Positions 7,980 to 15,872 of a stretch of 64,000 bases of DNA are shown here, in pieces; the stretch's first letter is position 1, and every line of letters begins with the position of its first letter. The notes beneath the pieces are model-generated. The model was not told where the DNA came from. It searched no databases and saw nothing but the letters and a program-made list of their open reading frames with translations. The translations under genes were made by a program, and so were the position numbers. Origin of the DNA: Pyrodictiaceae archaeon (lineage in GTDB: Archaea; Thermoproteota; Thermoprotei_A; Sulfolobales; Pyrodictiaceae); NCBI GenBank assembly GCA_027046265.1, contig JALTZF010000008.1, positions 1-64,000 on the forward strand. Reading direction: 5' to 3'.

Positions 7980-8094
7980 TATCTCAGCACCACGACTTAA
8001 TTAAATGTAATTAATGCCATACTCACACTGAGCACTACTCATTAATAAAATTTAATTAATAACACACATATGAGCTACTAAGAGGGGCACGAGC
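7980..8094. promoter_or_regulatory. Divergent promoter region with repeated TTAATTAA-type boxes
   Basis: The 115 bases between the permease/cysC unit and the RHH-sat operon contain two AT-rich blocks, 7997-8014 (ttaattaaatgtaattaa) and 8041-8060 (attaataaaatttaattaat), each carrying TTAATTAA or a close variant. Each is placed about 17-55 bases from one of the two divergent starts, so they can hold TATA boxes for both directions. Their shared palindromic core also suits an operator for the ribbon-helix-helix protein encoded at once downstream. Seen: the repeats. Inferred: their function. Confidence 0.5.
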
Positions 8095-8343
8095 TTGGAT
8101 AATCATAGTGAAGGAGAAAAGAGAAAGACACGGTACACGACAGTCTCAATACCAGTAACCCTTTATGAAAGAATACGTAAACTCATAGAGGGAACAGGAT
8201 TTACTAGTGTCTCACAGTTCGTTACATATGTGTTGAGAGAAGTTGTAGCTGAGATGGAGGAAGAGAAGTTGAAGAGTGAAGCTGTGAGCGAAGAAGAGAA
8301 GAAAGCCATTATTGAAAGGCTCAAAAGACTAGGCTATATATAA
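8095..8343 (+). CDS. Ribbon-helix-helix (CopG-like) regulator, first gene of sat operon
   Basis: 82 residues from a TTG. The N-terminus RYTTVSIPVTLYERIRKLIEGTGFTSVSQFVTYVLREVV has the strand-helix-helix pattern of RHH DNA-binding proteins (beta strand TTVSIP, helices from LYERI and SVSQF). The C-terminus is highly charged and ends EEKKAIIERLKRLGYI, nearly matched by the end of the paralog at 12064-12291 (EEKVKERLRALGYI). It lies 40 bases before sat. Likely a dimeric repressor of the sulfonucleotide genes, possibly of its own promoter; effector unknown. Confidence 0.75.
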   Translation: MDNHSEGEKRKTRYTTVSIPVTLYERIRKLIEGTGFTSVSQFVTYVLREVVAEMEEEKLKSEAVSEEEKKAIIERLKRLGYI

Positions 8344-8383
8344 ACTCTACACAAAAATGCTCACCGTACTTGAGGTGTAAACA

Positions 8384-9544
8384 ATGGTCTCTAGGCCTCA
8401 CGGGGGCAGACTCGTAGATAGAACAGTGTCGCCTAAGCGCCGTGAGAGACTACTTGAGGAGGCCAGAGAACTCCCCAGGATAGATGTTAACGAAAGTATT
8501 GCAGCTGATGCAGCAAATATAGCACATGGAGTCTATAGTCCATTAGAAGGATTCATGGTCCAGGAAGACTACATAAATGTTCTTGACCAGATGAGGCTTA
8601 GCAGCGACCTTCCATGGACTATACCTATTATCTTAGATGTAGACCCAGAAGACATCGTTGGCGTAAAGGATGGAGACGATATAGCACTATACTACAGAGA
8701 TGAGCCCCTAGCTATAATGAGAATAGAAGAAATCTATGGCTGGGACAAAAAAGAGTATGCCATGAAGGTATTCAAGACAGCTGACCCCAACCACCCAGGT
8801 GTTGCAAAGACGTATAAGAGAAAAGAACTACTAATAGGGGGCAGCATCGACCTCCTCAGAGACCCTCCAGAACCCTTTGAGAACATTAGGCTTTGGCCTA
8901 AAGAGACCAGAGTACTCTTTGGGACAAGGGGATGGAAGAGGATAGCAGCTTTCCAAACACGGAATGTGCCGCACATGGGGCACGAGTATGTACAAAAAGC
9001 AGCGCTGACATTTACTGATGGTCTCTTCATAAATCCTCTGGTTGGCTGGAAGAAGCCAGGTGATTACCGTGACGAAGTAATAGTCAAAGCGTATAAGGCA
9101 CTGATAGAGCACTACTATCCTAAGGAGGTCGTTGTTCTAAGTGTACTACGTATGGAGATGAGATATGCTGGTCCAAGAGAAGCTGTTCACCACGCTATAG
9201 TCAGGAAAAACTTTGGGGCCACACACTTCATCGTTGGGCGCGACCATGCCGGTGTAGGCAACTACTACGGACCCTACGAGGCATGGGAAATATTTAGAGA
9301 ATTCCCAGACCTCGGAATAACACCATTATTCGTGAGAGAAGCCTTCTACTGCAAGAAATGCGGCCAAATGGTCAACGAGAAGATCTGCCCCCACCCCGAA
9401 GAGTTCCGCATACGCATCAGCGGTACAAAGCTAAGAAAAATGATTATGAGTGGCCAGAAACCACCAGAATACATGATGCGCCTTGAGGTCGCACGAGTCA
9501 TACTTGAACACCCGAAACCATTCATTGAAGAAGACGAGGCCTAG
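8384..9544 (+). CDS. sat: Sulfate adenylyltransferase (ATP sulfurylase)
   Basis: 386 residues with a GAGGTG ribosome binding site 8 bases before the ATG. The enzyme joins sulfate and ATP to give APS and pyrophosphate in the cytosol. Diagnostic motifs: QTRNVPHMGHEYVQ (residues 191-204), the ATP-binding HxxH-type segment with H197 and H200; GRDHAGVGNYYGPY (285-298); RISGTKLR near 344. A four-ligand zinc site is present in FYCKKCGQMVNEKICPH (C323, C326, C335, H337), as in many archaeal and thermophilic Sat proteins. No fused APS kinase domain; that activity is the separate cysC gene at 6630. The operon continues into the DHH gene 35 bases on. Confidence 0.96.
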   Translation: MVSRPHGGRLVDRTVSPKRRERLLEEARELPRIDVNESIAADAANIAHGVYSPLEGFMVQEDYINVLDQMRLSSDLPWTIPIILDVDPEDIVGVKDGDDIALYYRDEPLAIMRIEEIYGWDKKEYAMKVFKTADPNHPGVAKTYKRKELLIGGSIDLLRDPPEPFENIRLWPKETRVLFGTRGWKRIAAFQTRNVPHMGHEYVQKAALTFTDGLFINPLVGWKKPGDYRDEVIVKAYKALIEHYYPKEVVVLSVLRMEMRYAGPREAVHHAIVRKNFGATHFIVGRDHAGVGNYYGPYEAWEIFREFPDLGITPLFVREAFYCKKCGQMVNEKICPHPEEFRIRISGTKLRKMIMSGQKPPEYMMRLEVARVILEHPKPFIEEDEA

Positions 9545-9579
9545 AGGCCTTAGAACTGTTTCTTGGGTGAGCATACATC

Positions 9580-10635
9580 TTGAAGGAAGTTATCAGCAAA
9601 AAATGTAGGGCAACTGCAGAGGCTCTATCCGGAAAGACTGTATACATAGTTCACCACTGGGATACTGATGGCATAGCATCTGCAGCACTGTTACTCAGAA
9701 TGTTCCAGAATCGCGTAGTTGGCTTCTCACCACCAGCAATAGGCTTCTACGGCTCCGACTCTATCAAGCTACCAGAGAACGAGTACGAGGCACTAGTAGT
9801 TGTTGACTATGGAATAGATGGCAGCGACTATGACAGGCTTAGAAATAGGCTAAAGCACCACGAGCTACTCATATTTGACCACCACCATGTTAAACCACCA
9901 ATAAGCACCATGTATTATTGTAATCCAGTAGCGTACGGGTCTTCAGAACATGAATGCCCCTCTACAAGCTTCCTCCTATACACGCTCCTCGGCGAGCCAA
10001 GCGAGGACGAGTACAGGATTCTAGCAGCATTGGGTATCGTAGGTGACTTAGCACCATTCATAGATAGCTCAAAGCCTCACCCAGGAATAGAGATTGCTGA
10101 AAAGCTTCTTGCTGGCACAGGACTAGACTTGAAGGCCTTGAGGAAGATAGTAGACCTCGTAGACTCTTGTTATAGGATTCTTGATAGAGAATGTATACTC
10201 AAAACTGTCAGAGCCGCATCTGAGAACCCCAAAGAACTAAGAGAGGAGGCATGGTTACATGAGGCTCGTATAAAAGCAGAATATTTACTGCAACAAGCTC
10301 TTGGTTCTGTAGAAGAGACCTATAATAATGGGCCAGTGAAGGTGTACAAACTAGCAGTAGATGCGTATGTGACAAGCTATGTTGGCCGTAGACTCTCAGC
10401 TAAGAATTCAGAGAACATAGTTGTACTAGTTCACTACATGCCATCACAGAAGCGTGGCTTCATATATGTTAGAAGTATGGCACACAGACTGGATCGGGTG
10501 ATAGATGCCCTAAAGAACATGGGGGTAAAAGTGGGTGGTAAGACTAATGTGTTAGTAGTTGAATACACGGCTCATGAAGAAGAGAATCTTGTTAAGATCC
10601 TCCTTAAAACAATAAGCGATATTCTAAGAGCATAA
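9580..10635 (+). CDS. DHH-family phosphoesterase (NrnA/RecJ-like), candidate PAP phosphatase
   Basis: 351 residues from TTG with GGTGA 10 bases upstream. DHH superfamily metal ligands: HHWDTDGIAS (residues 25-34), VVDYGIDG (D76), and DHHH (100-103). The C-terminal part (about 230-350) is a DHHA1-like substrate domain but its usual GGGH is only approximated by MGVKVGGKTN. Family members include RecJ/GAN exonucleases and NrnA, which degrades short RNAs and removes the 3'-phosphate from pAp/PAP. Lying between sat and an AlkP enzyme, in a cluster with a sulfotransferase, it is best read as the enzyme that clears PAP, the product that would inhibit sulfotransfer. That role is inference; an unrelated nuclease role is the alternative. 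Confidence 0.85.
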   Translation: MKEVISKKCRATAEALSGKTVYIVHHWDTDGIASAALLLRMFQNRVVGFSPPAIGFYGSDSIKLPENEYEALVVVDYGIDGSDYDRLRNRLKHHELLIFDHHHVKPPISTMYYCNPVAYGSSEHECPSTSFLLYTLLGEPSEDEYRILAALGIVGDLAPFIDSSKPHPGIEIAEKLLAGTGLDLKALRKIVDLVDSCYRILDRECILKTVRAASENPKELREEAWLHEARIKAEYLLQQALGSVEETYNNGPVKVYKLAVDAYVTSYVGRRLSAKNSENIVVLVHYMPSQKRGFIYVRSMAHRLDRVIDALKNMGVKVGGKTNVLVVEYTAHEEENLVKILLKTISDILRA

Positions 10636-10693
10636 TAATTTTAGTTTGATCCACAGCAACTCCTTCAAGACCGTATAGAGGTGTGAGACTAGC

Positions 10694-12046
10694 TTGCCTC
10701 GGCGAGTCTTCGTGCTAGGCTTAGACTCGTTACCTCCTAGCGTACTATACGAAGACATGGACGGCGGGGGGTTCACCTATATAAGACGACTTATTGAGGA
10801 GGGGCAGAAGTGGCTGATGAGGACTTGTCATCCCCCAATAACTGTGCCTGCATGGATGGTCATGTTTACTGGCAAGACACCTGGTGAACTCGGCATCTAC
10901 GGTTTTAGGCACCGCCGACCAGGAGAATTTGACTACTACATAGTGAATAGTAGCTTCATAAAGACTCCAACATTATGGGACGATGCCGGCAAGAAAGGGC
11001 TAAAAGTCGGAGTTTACGGTGTACCACCTACGTATCCGCCAAGACTAGTACATGGCTTCATGGTCACAGACTTTACTACGCCAGGGCCCGATAAGCCCTA
11101 CACTTTCCCACCATGGCTAAGGAGAGAGCTAGAATCGCGTACTGGGCCAACAGTGTTCGACATAGTGTACCGTAGCCACGACAAAGACCGGGTAGCTAGG
11201 GATCTCTTCCACATGCTTGAAAACCACTTAAGGCAAGTAGAGTACCTTGCCACGAGAAAGCAATGGGACTTATTTGTCTACGTAGAGATAAGTGTTGACC
11301 GTGCACATCACGCATTCTGGAAGTACTTCGACAAGAACCATCCACGCTACGAGTACCACCCCATGTACAGTAGTGTCATCCCTAAAGTCTACAAGAGGAT
11401 AGATGAGTGGTTTGAGAAGCTACATAGAAGGCTCCCAAAGGACACAATAATAGTTGTAGCTAGTGATCATGGAGTAAAGCCTATGAAGGGTGCCTTCACT
11501 ATAAATCAATGGCTCATAGAGCAGGGATACTTGAAACTCAAAGAGGACACCACAACATTGAAGCCAGGGACGGATCTCCGCAGAGACCTGATAGACTGGG
11601 AACACACAATTGCATGGGCTTGGGGTGGCTACTATTCTAGAGTCTTCATAAACCTTAAGGGTAGAGAAAAGCAGGGCGCAGTGGACCCTAAGTACTACGA
11701 GGAGACACTACGCCAACTGAAGAGAGACCTAGAGAGGATAAGAGGCCCAAATGGAGAAAGATGGGATAACAAGGCTTACACTCCACAAGAGCTTTACCCT
11801 GAAGTACGTGGAGACGCGCCAGACCTCATGGTGTACCTCGACGACCTATGGTGGAGGCCTGCAGGCACCATAGGGTGGCAAACCAACTACCTACCAGAGA
11901 ACGACCGTGGACCTGACGATGCTGTGCACGACTGGCTAGGGGTGCTAGCAGTATATGATCTTGAAGACACTCTTCCAAAGGGCTTCATGGGAGAGATAAG
12001 AGCAGAGAAGGTGAAAGAGTTCATAGAACAACTAATATACCAGTAG
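10694..12046 (+). CDS. Alkaline-phosphatase-superfamily phosphodiesterase/pyrophosphatase-like enzyme
   Basis: 450 residues from TTG behind a GAGGTG-type site. Two-metal residues of the superfamily: D11 (VLGLDSLPP), probable nucleophile T50 in CHPPITVPAW, the D202-RAHHAF segment, D258-H259 in VVASDHG, and a late HDW near 412. No signal peptide, so it acts in the cytosol. Relatives split nucleotide diphosphates, phosphodiesters or phosphonates. Embedded between the DHH gene and the second RHH gene in the sat operon, it may hydrolyse a sulfonucleotide, pyrophosphate-linked nucleotide or a sulfated/phosphorylated sugar intermediate. The substrate cannot be read from sequence. Confidence 0.85.
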   Translation: MPRRVFVLGLDSLPPSVLYEDMDGGGFTYIRRLIEEGQKWLMRTCHPPITVPAWMVMFTGKTPGELGIYGFRHRRPGEFDYYIVNSSFIKTPTLWDDAGKKGLKVGVYGVPPTYPPRLVHGFMVTDFTTPGPDKPYTFPPWLRRELESRTGPTVFDIVYRSHDKDRVARDLFHMLENHLRQVEYLATRKQWDLFVYVEISVDRAHHAFWKYFDKNHPRYEYHPMYSSVIPKVYKRIDEWFEKLHRRLPKDTIIVVASDHGVKPMKGAFTINQWLIEQGYLKLKEDTTTLKPGTDLRRDLIDWEHTIAWAWGGYYSRVFINLKGREKQGAVDPKYYEETLRQLKRDLERIRGPNGERWDNKAYTPQELYPEVRGDAPDLMVYLDDLWWRPAGTIGWQTNYLPENDRGPDDAVHDWLGVLAVYDLEDTLPKGFMGEIRAEKVKEFIEQLIYQ

Positions 12047-12063
12047 CAAATACAAGAGAGAGG

Positions 12064-12291
12064 ATGGTGCACAAAGACATGACCGAGAAAGTAAGCATTG
12101 AAATAAAAAGAGACCTCTACGACAAAGCAAAAAAGTTCATAGAAGAACAGGGAGGCTTCTCTAGTGTTGAAGAGCTTGTAGAGTTCTTGTTAGAGGAAGT
12201 TCTCTCCTCAGAAGAATCTGAAGAACGGGGACTAAGCAAAGAAGACGAGGAGAAGGTGAAGGAGAGACTACGCGCACTAGGTTACATCTAG
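12064..12291 (+). CDS. Ribbon-helix-helix protein, paralog of the sat-operon regulator
   Basis: 75 residues. EKVSIEIKRDLYDKAKKFIEEQGGFSSVEELVEFLLEEVL has the strand-helix-helix pattern of RHH proteins; the charged C-terminus ends KEDEEKVKERLRALGYI, closely similar to the tail of the 8095-8343 protein. It begins 18 bases after the AlkP gene and ends 11 bases before the sulfotransferase, so it is co-transcribed with both. ATG at 12064 is used here; ATG at 12079 (residue 6) is also possible because the purine-rich site at 12055-12063 abuts the first one. It could form heterodimers with the first RHH protein, or be an antitoxin-like or structural partner. Confidence 0.72.
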   Translation: MVHKDMTEKVSIEIKRDLYDKAKKFIEEQGGFSSVEELVEFLLEEVLSSEESEERGLSKEDEEKVKERLRALGYI

Positions 12292-12301
12292 TGCAAACAT
12301 A

Positions 12302-13357
12302 GTGAAGGGTATATACATGAATACATTTAAGGAGCTAGTCAGAAGGACTTCTGGAGCAATAACCTACACCATAGAGAAGATATGGGCTCTTTCTCATCCC
12401 TCACCCTTCTCAACAGTGTACATGGTAGGCGTGCCTAGAAGTGGTACCACATGGCTTATGAGCATCTTAGAAGAAGCAGGTAAGTTCCGTGTAGTATTTG
12501 AGCCCTTTAACCCGCGCTTCTACCCCACCTTGCGAAGGTATCTTAGGAGACACCTAAAGCCAATATATAGGCCATATTTATACTTGTACGAGGATGATAA
12601 AGGGACAAGGGAGTATGCGTTAAGAGTACTCTTAGGCCACGTAGCGGGGTTATGGTATTTCTCTCCAAAGAGAATGTTCTACAAGAATGTGAGGTGGCTT
12701 TTGTCTAATAGGGTTCTCGTCAAGGACATTGTCACAACAAGACTGTTGCCATGGCTGGCATACTGGTTTAAAGGAACAGAGACGTGGAAGGTGCAATACT
12801 TACTCCTCGTAAGGCACCCTTGTGCAGTCATAGAGTCACAGATGAGAGTAGGAATAGGTAATCCATTAAGAGTACTCCCCCTCAAAGTAGCCAAGAAGGC
12901 ACTGCTAAGAGATGCCTACAGAATTAGGGAGCTAGCCCCCATACGGGATGAAGTAATAAGGCTCGTAAACTCGATAACTAAGCCAGTTGAGTTCTTGGCT
13001 GCACTATGGTCAATTGACTACTATGTGCCTTTATACTATGCTAGGCGGCTGCCTATAAGGGTTGCTATATACGAAGAACTAGCATTGCACCCGGCTACTG
13101 CTCTGCGCAATTTGCTAGAAAGCCTTGGTCTAGGCTGGAACAGCCAAGTCCTCGCAAGAGAAGTCTCGAGGAGATCGTCTACCTCTGCAGAAGCCGTAGC
13201 TAGGGCTGTCGCAAATGTTTACAAGTGGCGTGAGAGGATAACAAAACAAGATGTAGCCTCCGTGATAAATACTGTTCATGGATTTGGCTTAACATTCTAT
13301 GACGACAGAATAGAGCCAGATTATGATAGCTTAAAGAGATGGAAACCCCCATCATAG
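12302..13357 (+). CDS. PAPS-dependent sulfotransferase (carbohydrate type)
   Basis: 351 residues from GTG, or 346 from the ATG at 12317. The 5'-phosphosulfate loop is YMVGVPRSGTTWLMSILEE (residues 40-58; PRSGTT 45-50), and the 3'-phosphate binding element is LLLVRHPCAVIESQ (R171, S179). An Arg in the place of the usual Lys in the loop is common in carbohydrate sulfotransferases. There is no signal peptide or clear membrane helix, so transfer would happen on the cytosolic side, before export. It directly follows the PAPS-supply genes, and the next gene, convergent, encodes a polysaccharide flippase. The acceptor (lipid-linked glycan, lipid or small molecule) is unknown. Confidence 0.85.
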   Translation: MKGIYMNTFKELVRRTSGAITYTIEKIWALSHPSPFSTVYMVGVPRSGTTWLMSILEEAGKFRVVFEPFNPRFYPTLRRYLRRHLKPIYRPYLYLYEDDKGTREYALRVLLGHVAGLWYFSPKRMFYKNVRWLLSNRVLVKDIVTTRLLPWLAYWFKGTETWKVQYLLLVRHPCAVIESQMRVGIGNPLRVLPLKVAKKALLRDAYRIRELAPIRDEVIRLVNSITKPVEFLAALWSIDYYVPLYYARRLPIRVAIYEELALHPATALRNLLESLGLGWNSQVLAREVSRRSSTSAEAVARAVANVYKWRERITKQDVASVINTVHGFGLTFYDDRIEPDYDSLKRWKPPS

Positions 13358-13376
13358 ACTACTGTTCTCACCACAC

Positions 13377-14864
13377 CTAGCTTGGCGCTATTATGTCTAG
13401 TATCATACCTGCCACAGGCTGTATTTTTGATCGTATACGTAACGGAAGTAGTAGTCTTGCCAGCTCGATAATCTCCTCTCTAGATAGAACACGTAGTCGC
13501 GGATAAGTAAGCACTGTAGAGAGTATTAGTGGTATGCCAATAAGCCATGAGATATTGAGACCTATGACTAAGAATGCAGAGGCCCCAGGGACTAGTACTG
13601 CTACAAACGCCTCTTTCCAAGGCAATTTTACATTTATGGCTTTAGAGAGGTGGACAACATATGTTAACCCTGTAAACGACCCAACCGTATATGCTAGAGC
13701 TGCTCCAAAACCTTTCATTGAAGGTATTAGCGTAAAGTAGAAGATTAGTCTAGGAATGTTTTGGGCGAGGCCGAGGAATAATACATTCTTATAGTCTTTG
13801 TACGCGTAGAGTAGTCCAGTTATAGCTGTAGAGAATGCTACTGGAAGAGCTGAGATAGCGAGGAGAGACAATATATTTGACGCAGTAATATATTCTTTGC
13901 CGAGTATGCTGAGCGGCGCGTTGGGGTAAGCTGCAAGAGCTACAGCTATAGGAGAAGCTACTGCAAATACTAACCTCAAAGCCTTTGCTGTAAGCCTCTT
14001 CCTCCCATCACTCATACCGCTCAAGACAGGTATTAAGAGTGACAGGACAGCATTAGTTATGGCAAGTACAAGAGTAGCTATAGCAAAAGCTATGTAGTAG
14101 TCTCCTGTTTCTAGAGCACCAGCAGAAGTGTACACTGCTACAACGCCTATCCACTGGCCAGCGAGCATTATTACTGTAGGAGCCCAACTAGCCATACCAG
14201 CTTCTAAAACTTCTTTAAGAAGAGGCTTGGAGAATATTAGGCTAAGGCTAAGCCTCTTAACAGCATACGAGAACCCTAAAGCTATGTATGATAAGTTAAA
14301 CATAAGATAACCTAGTGTCGCACCTACCCACCCAAAACCCAAGAGAACCAACATTACGCCCATAACAACTCTTAACACATTACCCATCATACTAGCAAAT
14401 AAATGTAAGTTTGTACGTAGCTCAGAATAGTATAGAGCCATAAATGGCTGTGTAAACCCCATCGCAACAAGAATGCCAGCCAAGACGAGCATTTTGGGAG
14501 TATAACTTCCAAGACTAAAACCCAAAGAGCCTGCCAAAACTAACAGTAACCCGGTAGACAGATAGAGGAGCATATTAAATATGAGTACAGACCAGAAATA
14601 TGCACGTGCTCGCTCCTTTTCACCTTTAGCCAGATGCTCTCCCAGATACCTCTGTAAGCCTATTCCAACACCAAAACTAAGCAAGCCTATGACTAATGTG
14701 GCCATACCTACAATAGCAGAAGTACTCCCTAGAACTTCTTTGCCAGCTGTACGCGATATTAAGAGCCAGTAGATAAAACCGAAAAAGTTATTCACAAGAA
14801 CGCTAAGGTAAAGCCATATACTACCCTTAACAAATCCATGGACAGCCTTACGGCTCTCAGTCAT
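13377..14864 (-). CDS. Oligosaccharide flippase (Wzx/MVF-like, MOP superfamily)
   Basis: 495 residues with about 14 hydrophobic helices. The start GFVKGSIWLYLSVLVNNFFGFIYWLLISRTAGKEVLGSTSAIVGMATLV is typical of polysaccharide transporters of the MOP superfamily, with LQRYLGEHLAKGEKERARAYFWSVL after the second helix and YITASNILSLLAISALPVAFSTAITGLLYAYKDYK in the second half. Such proteins turn lipid-linked glycans from the inner to the outer face of the membrane. It converges with the sulfotransferase gene (19 bases between stop codons), suggesting that the sulfated acceptor could be a lipid-linked glycan. Sugar specificity is not predictable. Confidence 0.82.
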   Translation of the reverse strand: MTESRKAVHGFVKGSIWLYLSVLVNNFFGFIYWLLISRTAGKEVLGSTSAIVGMATLVIGLLSFGVGIGLQRYLGEHLAKGEKERARAYFWSVLIFNMLLYLSTGLLLVLAGSLGFSLGSYTPKMLVLAGILVAMGFTQPFMALYYSELRTNLHLFASMMGNVLRVVMGVMLVLLGFGWVGATLGYLMFNLSYIALGFSYAVKRLSLSLIFSKPLLKEVLEAGMASWAPTVIMLAGQWIGVVAVYTSAGALETGDYYIAFAIATLVLAITNAVLSLLIPVLSGMSDGRKRLTAKALRLVFAVASPIAVALAAYPNAPLSILGKEYITASNILSLLAISALPVAFSTAITGLLYAYKDYKNVLFLGLAQNIPRLIFYFTLIPSMKGFGAALAYTVGSFTGLTYVVHLSKAINVKLPWKEAFVAVLVPGASAFLVIGLNISWLIGIPLILSTVLTYPRLRVLSREEIIELARLLLPLRIRSKIQPVAGMILDIIAPS

Positions 14865-15119
14865 TATGATTCAATCCTCATAGCTCATTTACCGAACTTA
14901 GCATAGTAGTTCTAACAGCCCCTCCTACAAGTCCTGTAAGCAATCATGACCTCAAGGCTAACTAGACTAAGGTACAAGGAGATAAAAACTTAACCATGTA
15001 GACGAAAACCGCTTTTACTAAGCTTAAAGAGAGAAGATGAACTGCTGTCCAGATAAGTTGCTTCTATATAAGAGAATGAATCGTGCCTATCCTTGATAGC
15101 AAAAATTACTTTAATAACC

Positions 15120-15563
15120 TTAGGATGTCATTGTACATGATACAACACTTATCTCCTTGGGCATAATGTAGACAACTATACTACCATCAAAGAGCTTCTC
15201 TATACCAGTTACAGTACCACTAACACTAATACACGATCCTATGTAGTCTGGAGGATTTACAAATGGATTAGGCATTATCTGGAGAATCACAGTGTCAGCA
15301 TACGCTCTGAGAACCTCCGGCACAGAGATAGGTTGTGCTTCTAATGCTATAGATGAAGGAGATCCAGCATTCTTAACTACACCAATACCATAAGCCAAAA
15401 GCTCTACATTCTTTCCAACAAGACTCTCTGGAGAACTGCTATGTGGTGGCCAAACTACCTCCTCTACAAACTTGTAGGAGAAATGTAGCATTTCACTCAA
15501 ATAGACAGCCCCTAGTATCACTAGGGGAAATAATAGCAGGACAGCTGTTTTCATCTTGCACAC
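15120..15563 (-). CDS. Membrane-anchored small protein with OB-fold-like outer domain
   Basis: 147 residues: an N-terminal helix (about 5-22) and an exported beta-rich domain from residue 45 to the end. The segments SLVGKNVELLAYGIGVV and YIGSCISVSGTVTGIEKLFDGSIVVYIMPKEISVV look like strands 1 and 3-5 of an OB fold (tRNA-anti or CcmE-like). The last part resembles the end of the protein at 17997-18458 (GITVKITGTVMYASKENRILYIRASNISVVE). The two genes flank sucCD on the opposite strand. Function unknown; ligand could be a metal, haem or oligosaccharide as in other secreted OB proteins. Confidence 0.6.
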   Translation of the reverse strand: MCKMKTAVLLLFPLVILGAVYLSEMLHFSYKFVEEVVWPPHSSSPESLVGKNVELLAYGIGVVKNAGSPSSIALEAQPISVPEVLRAYADTVILQIMPNPFVNPPDYIGSCISVSGTVTGIEKLFDGSIVVYIMPKEISVVSCTMTS

Positions 15564-15872
15564 CTACTCTCTCTTCCTTAGTAAAACTCCGTGAAGCCCT
15601 CGTAGAACTCATCTGGGCCTACTTGTTCTACATAGGGCTACTCTATGCCTGCCCTATCTAATTTGTATAAAATTCCACGTATAAAGTTTCTGTCTACATT
15701 GCATGCAGACTGTATGCTTGCCAGAACGCCAAGGCAGTGTGCACAATCAATTAGATTAGATATTATATAGTCACTTAGAGTTTCCTAGTATCGTAAATTA
15801 GAGTGAAAATGAGGTATTCAGTAACTTTCTTCTACTACTAAAGTTTTATCGGCCCGTCTTCAGTTTGTTATA
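15564..15872. promoter_or_regulatory. Noncoding stretch with sucC promoter (TATA box near 15843)
   Basis: No gene is seen in these 309 bases. Close to the right end, AAAGTTTTATC at 15840-15850 sits about 26 bases before the GTG of sucC at 15873, the spacing expected for a leaderless archaeal transcript. A GCATGC palindrome and local dyads lie near 15699-15715. The left part holds the upstream region of the minus-strand OB-like gene. An open plus-strand frame over 15443-15661 is treated as a chance frame. Confidence 0.45.

Noticed and set aside
6630-9544. Dissimilatory sulfate reduction locus
   Set aside because: Sat and APS kinase are present, but no aprAB, dsrAB or qmo genes; APS kinase points to PAPS, not to APS reduction.
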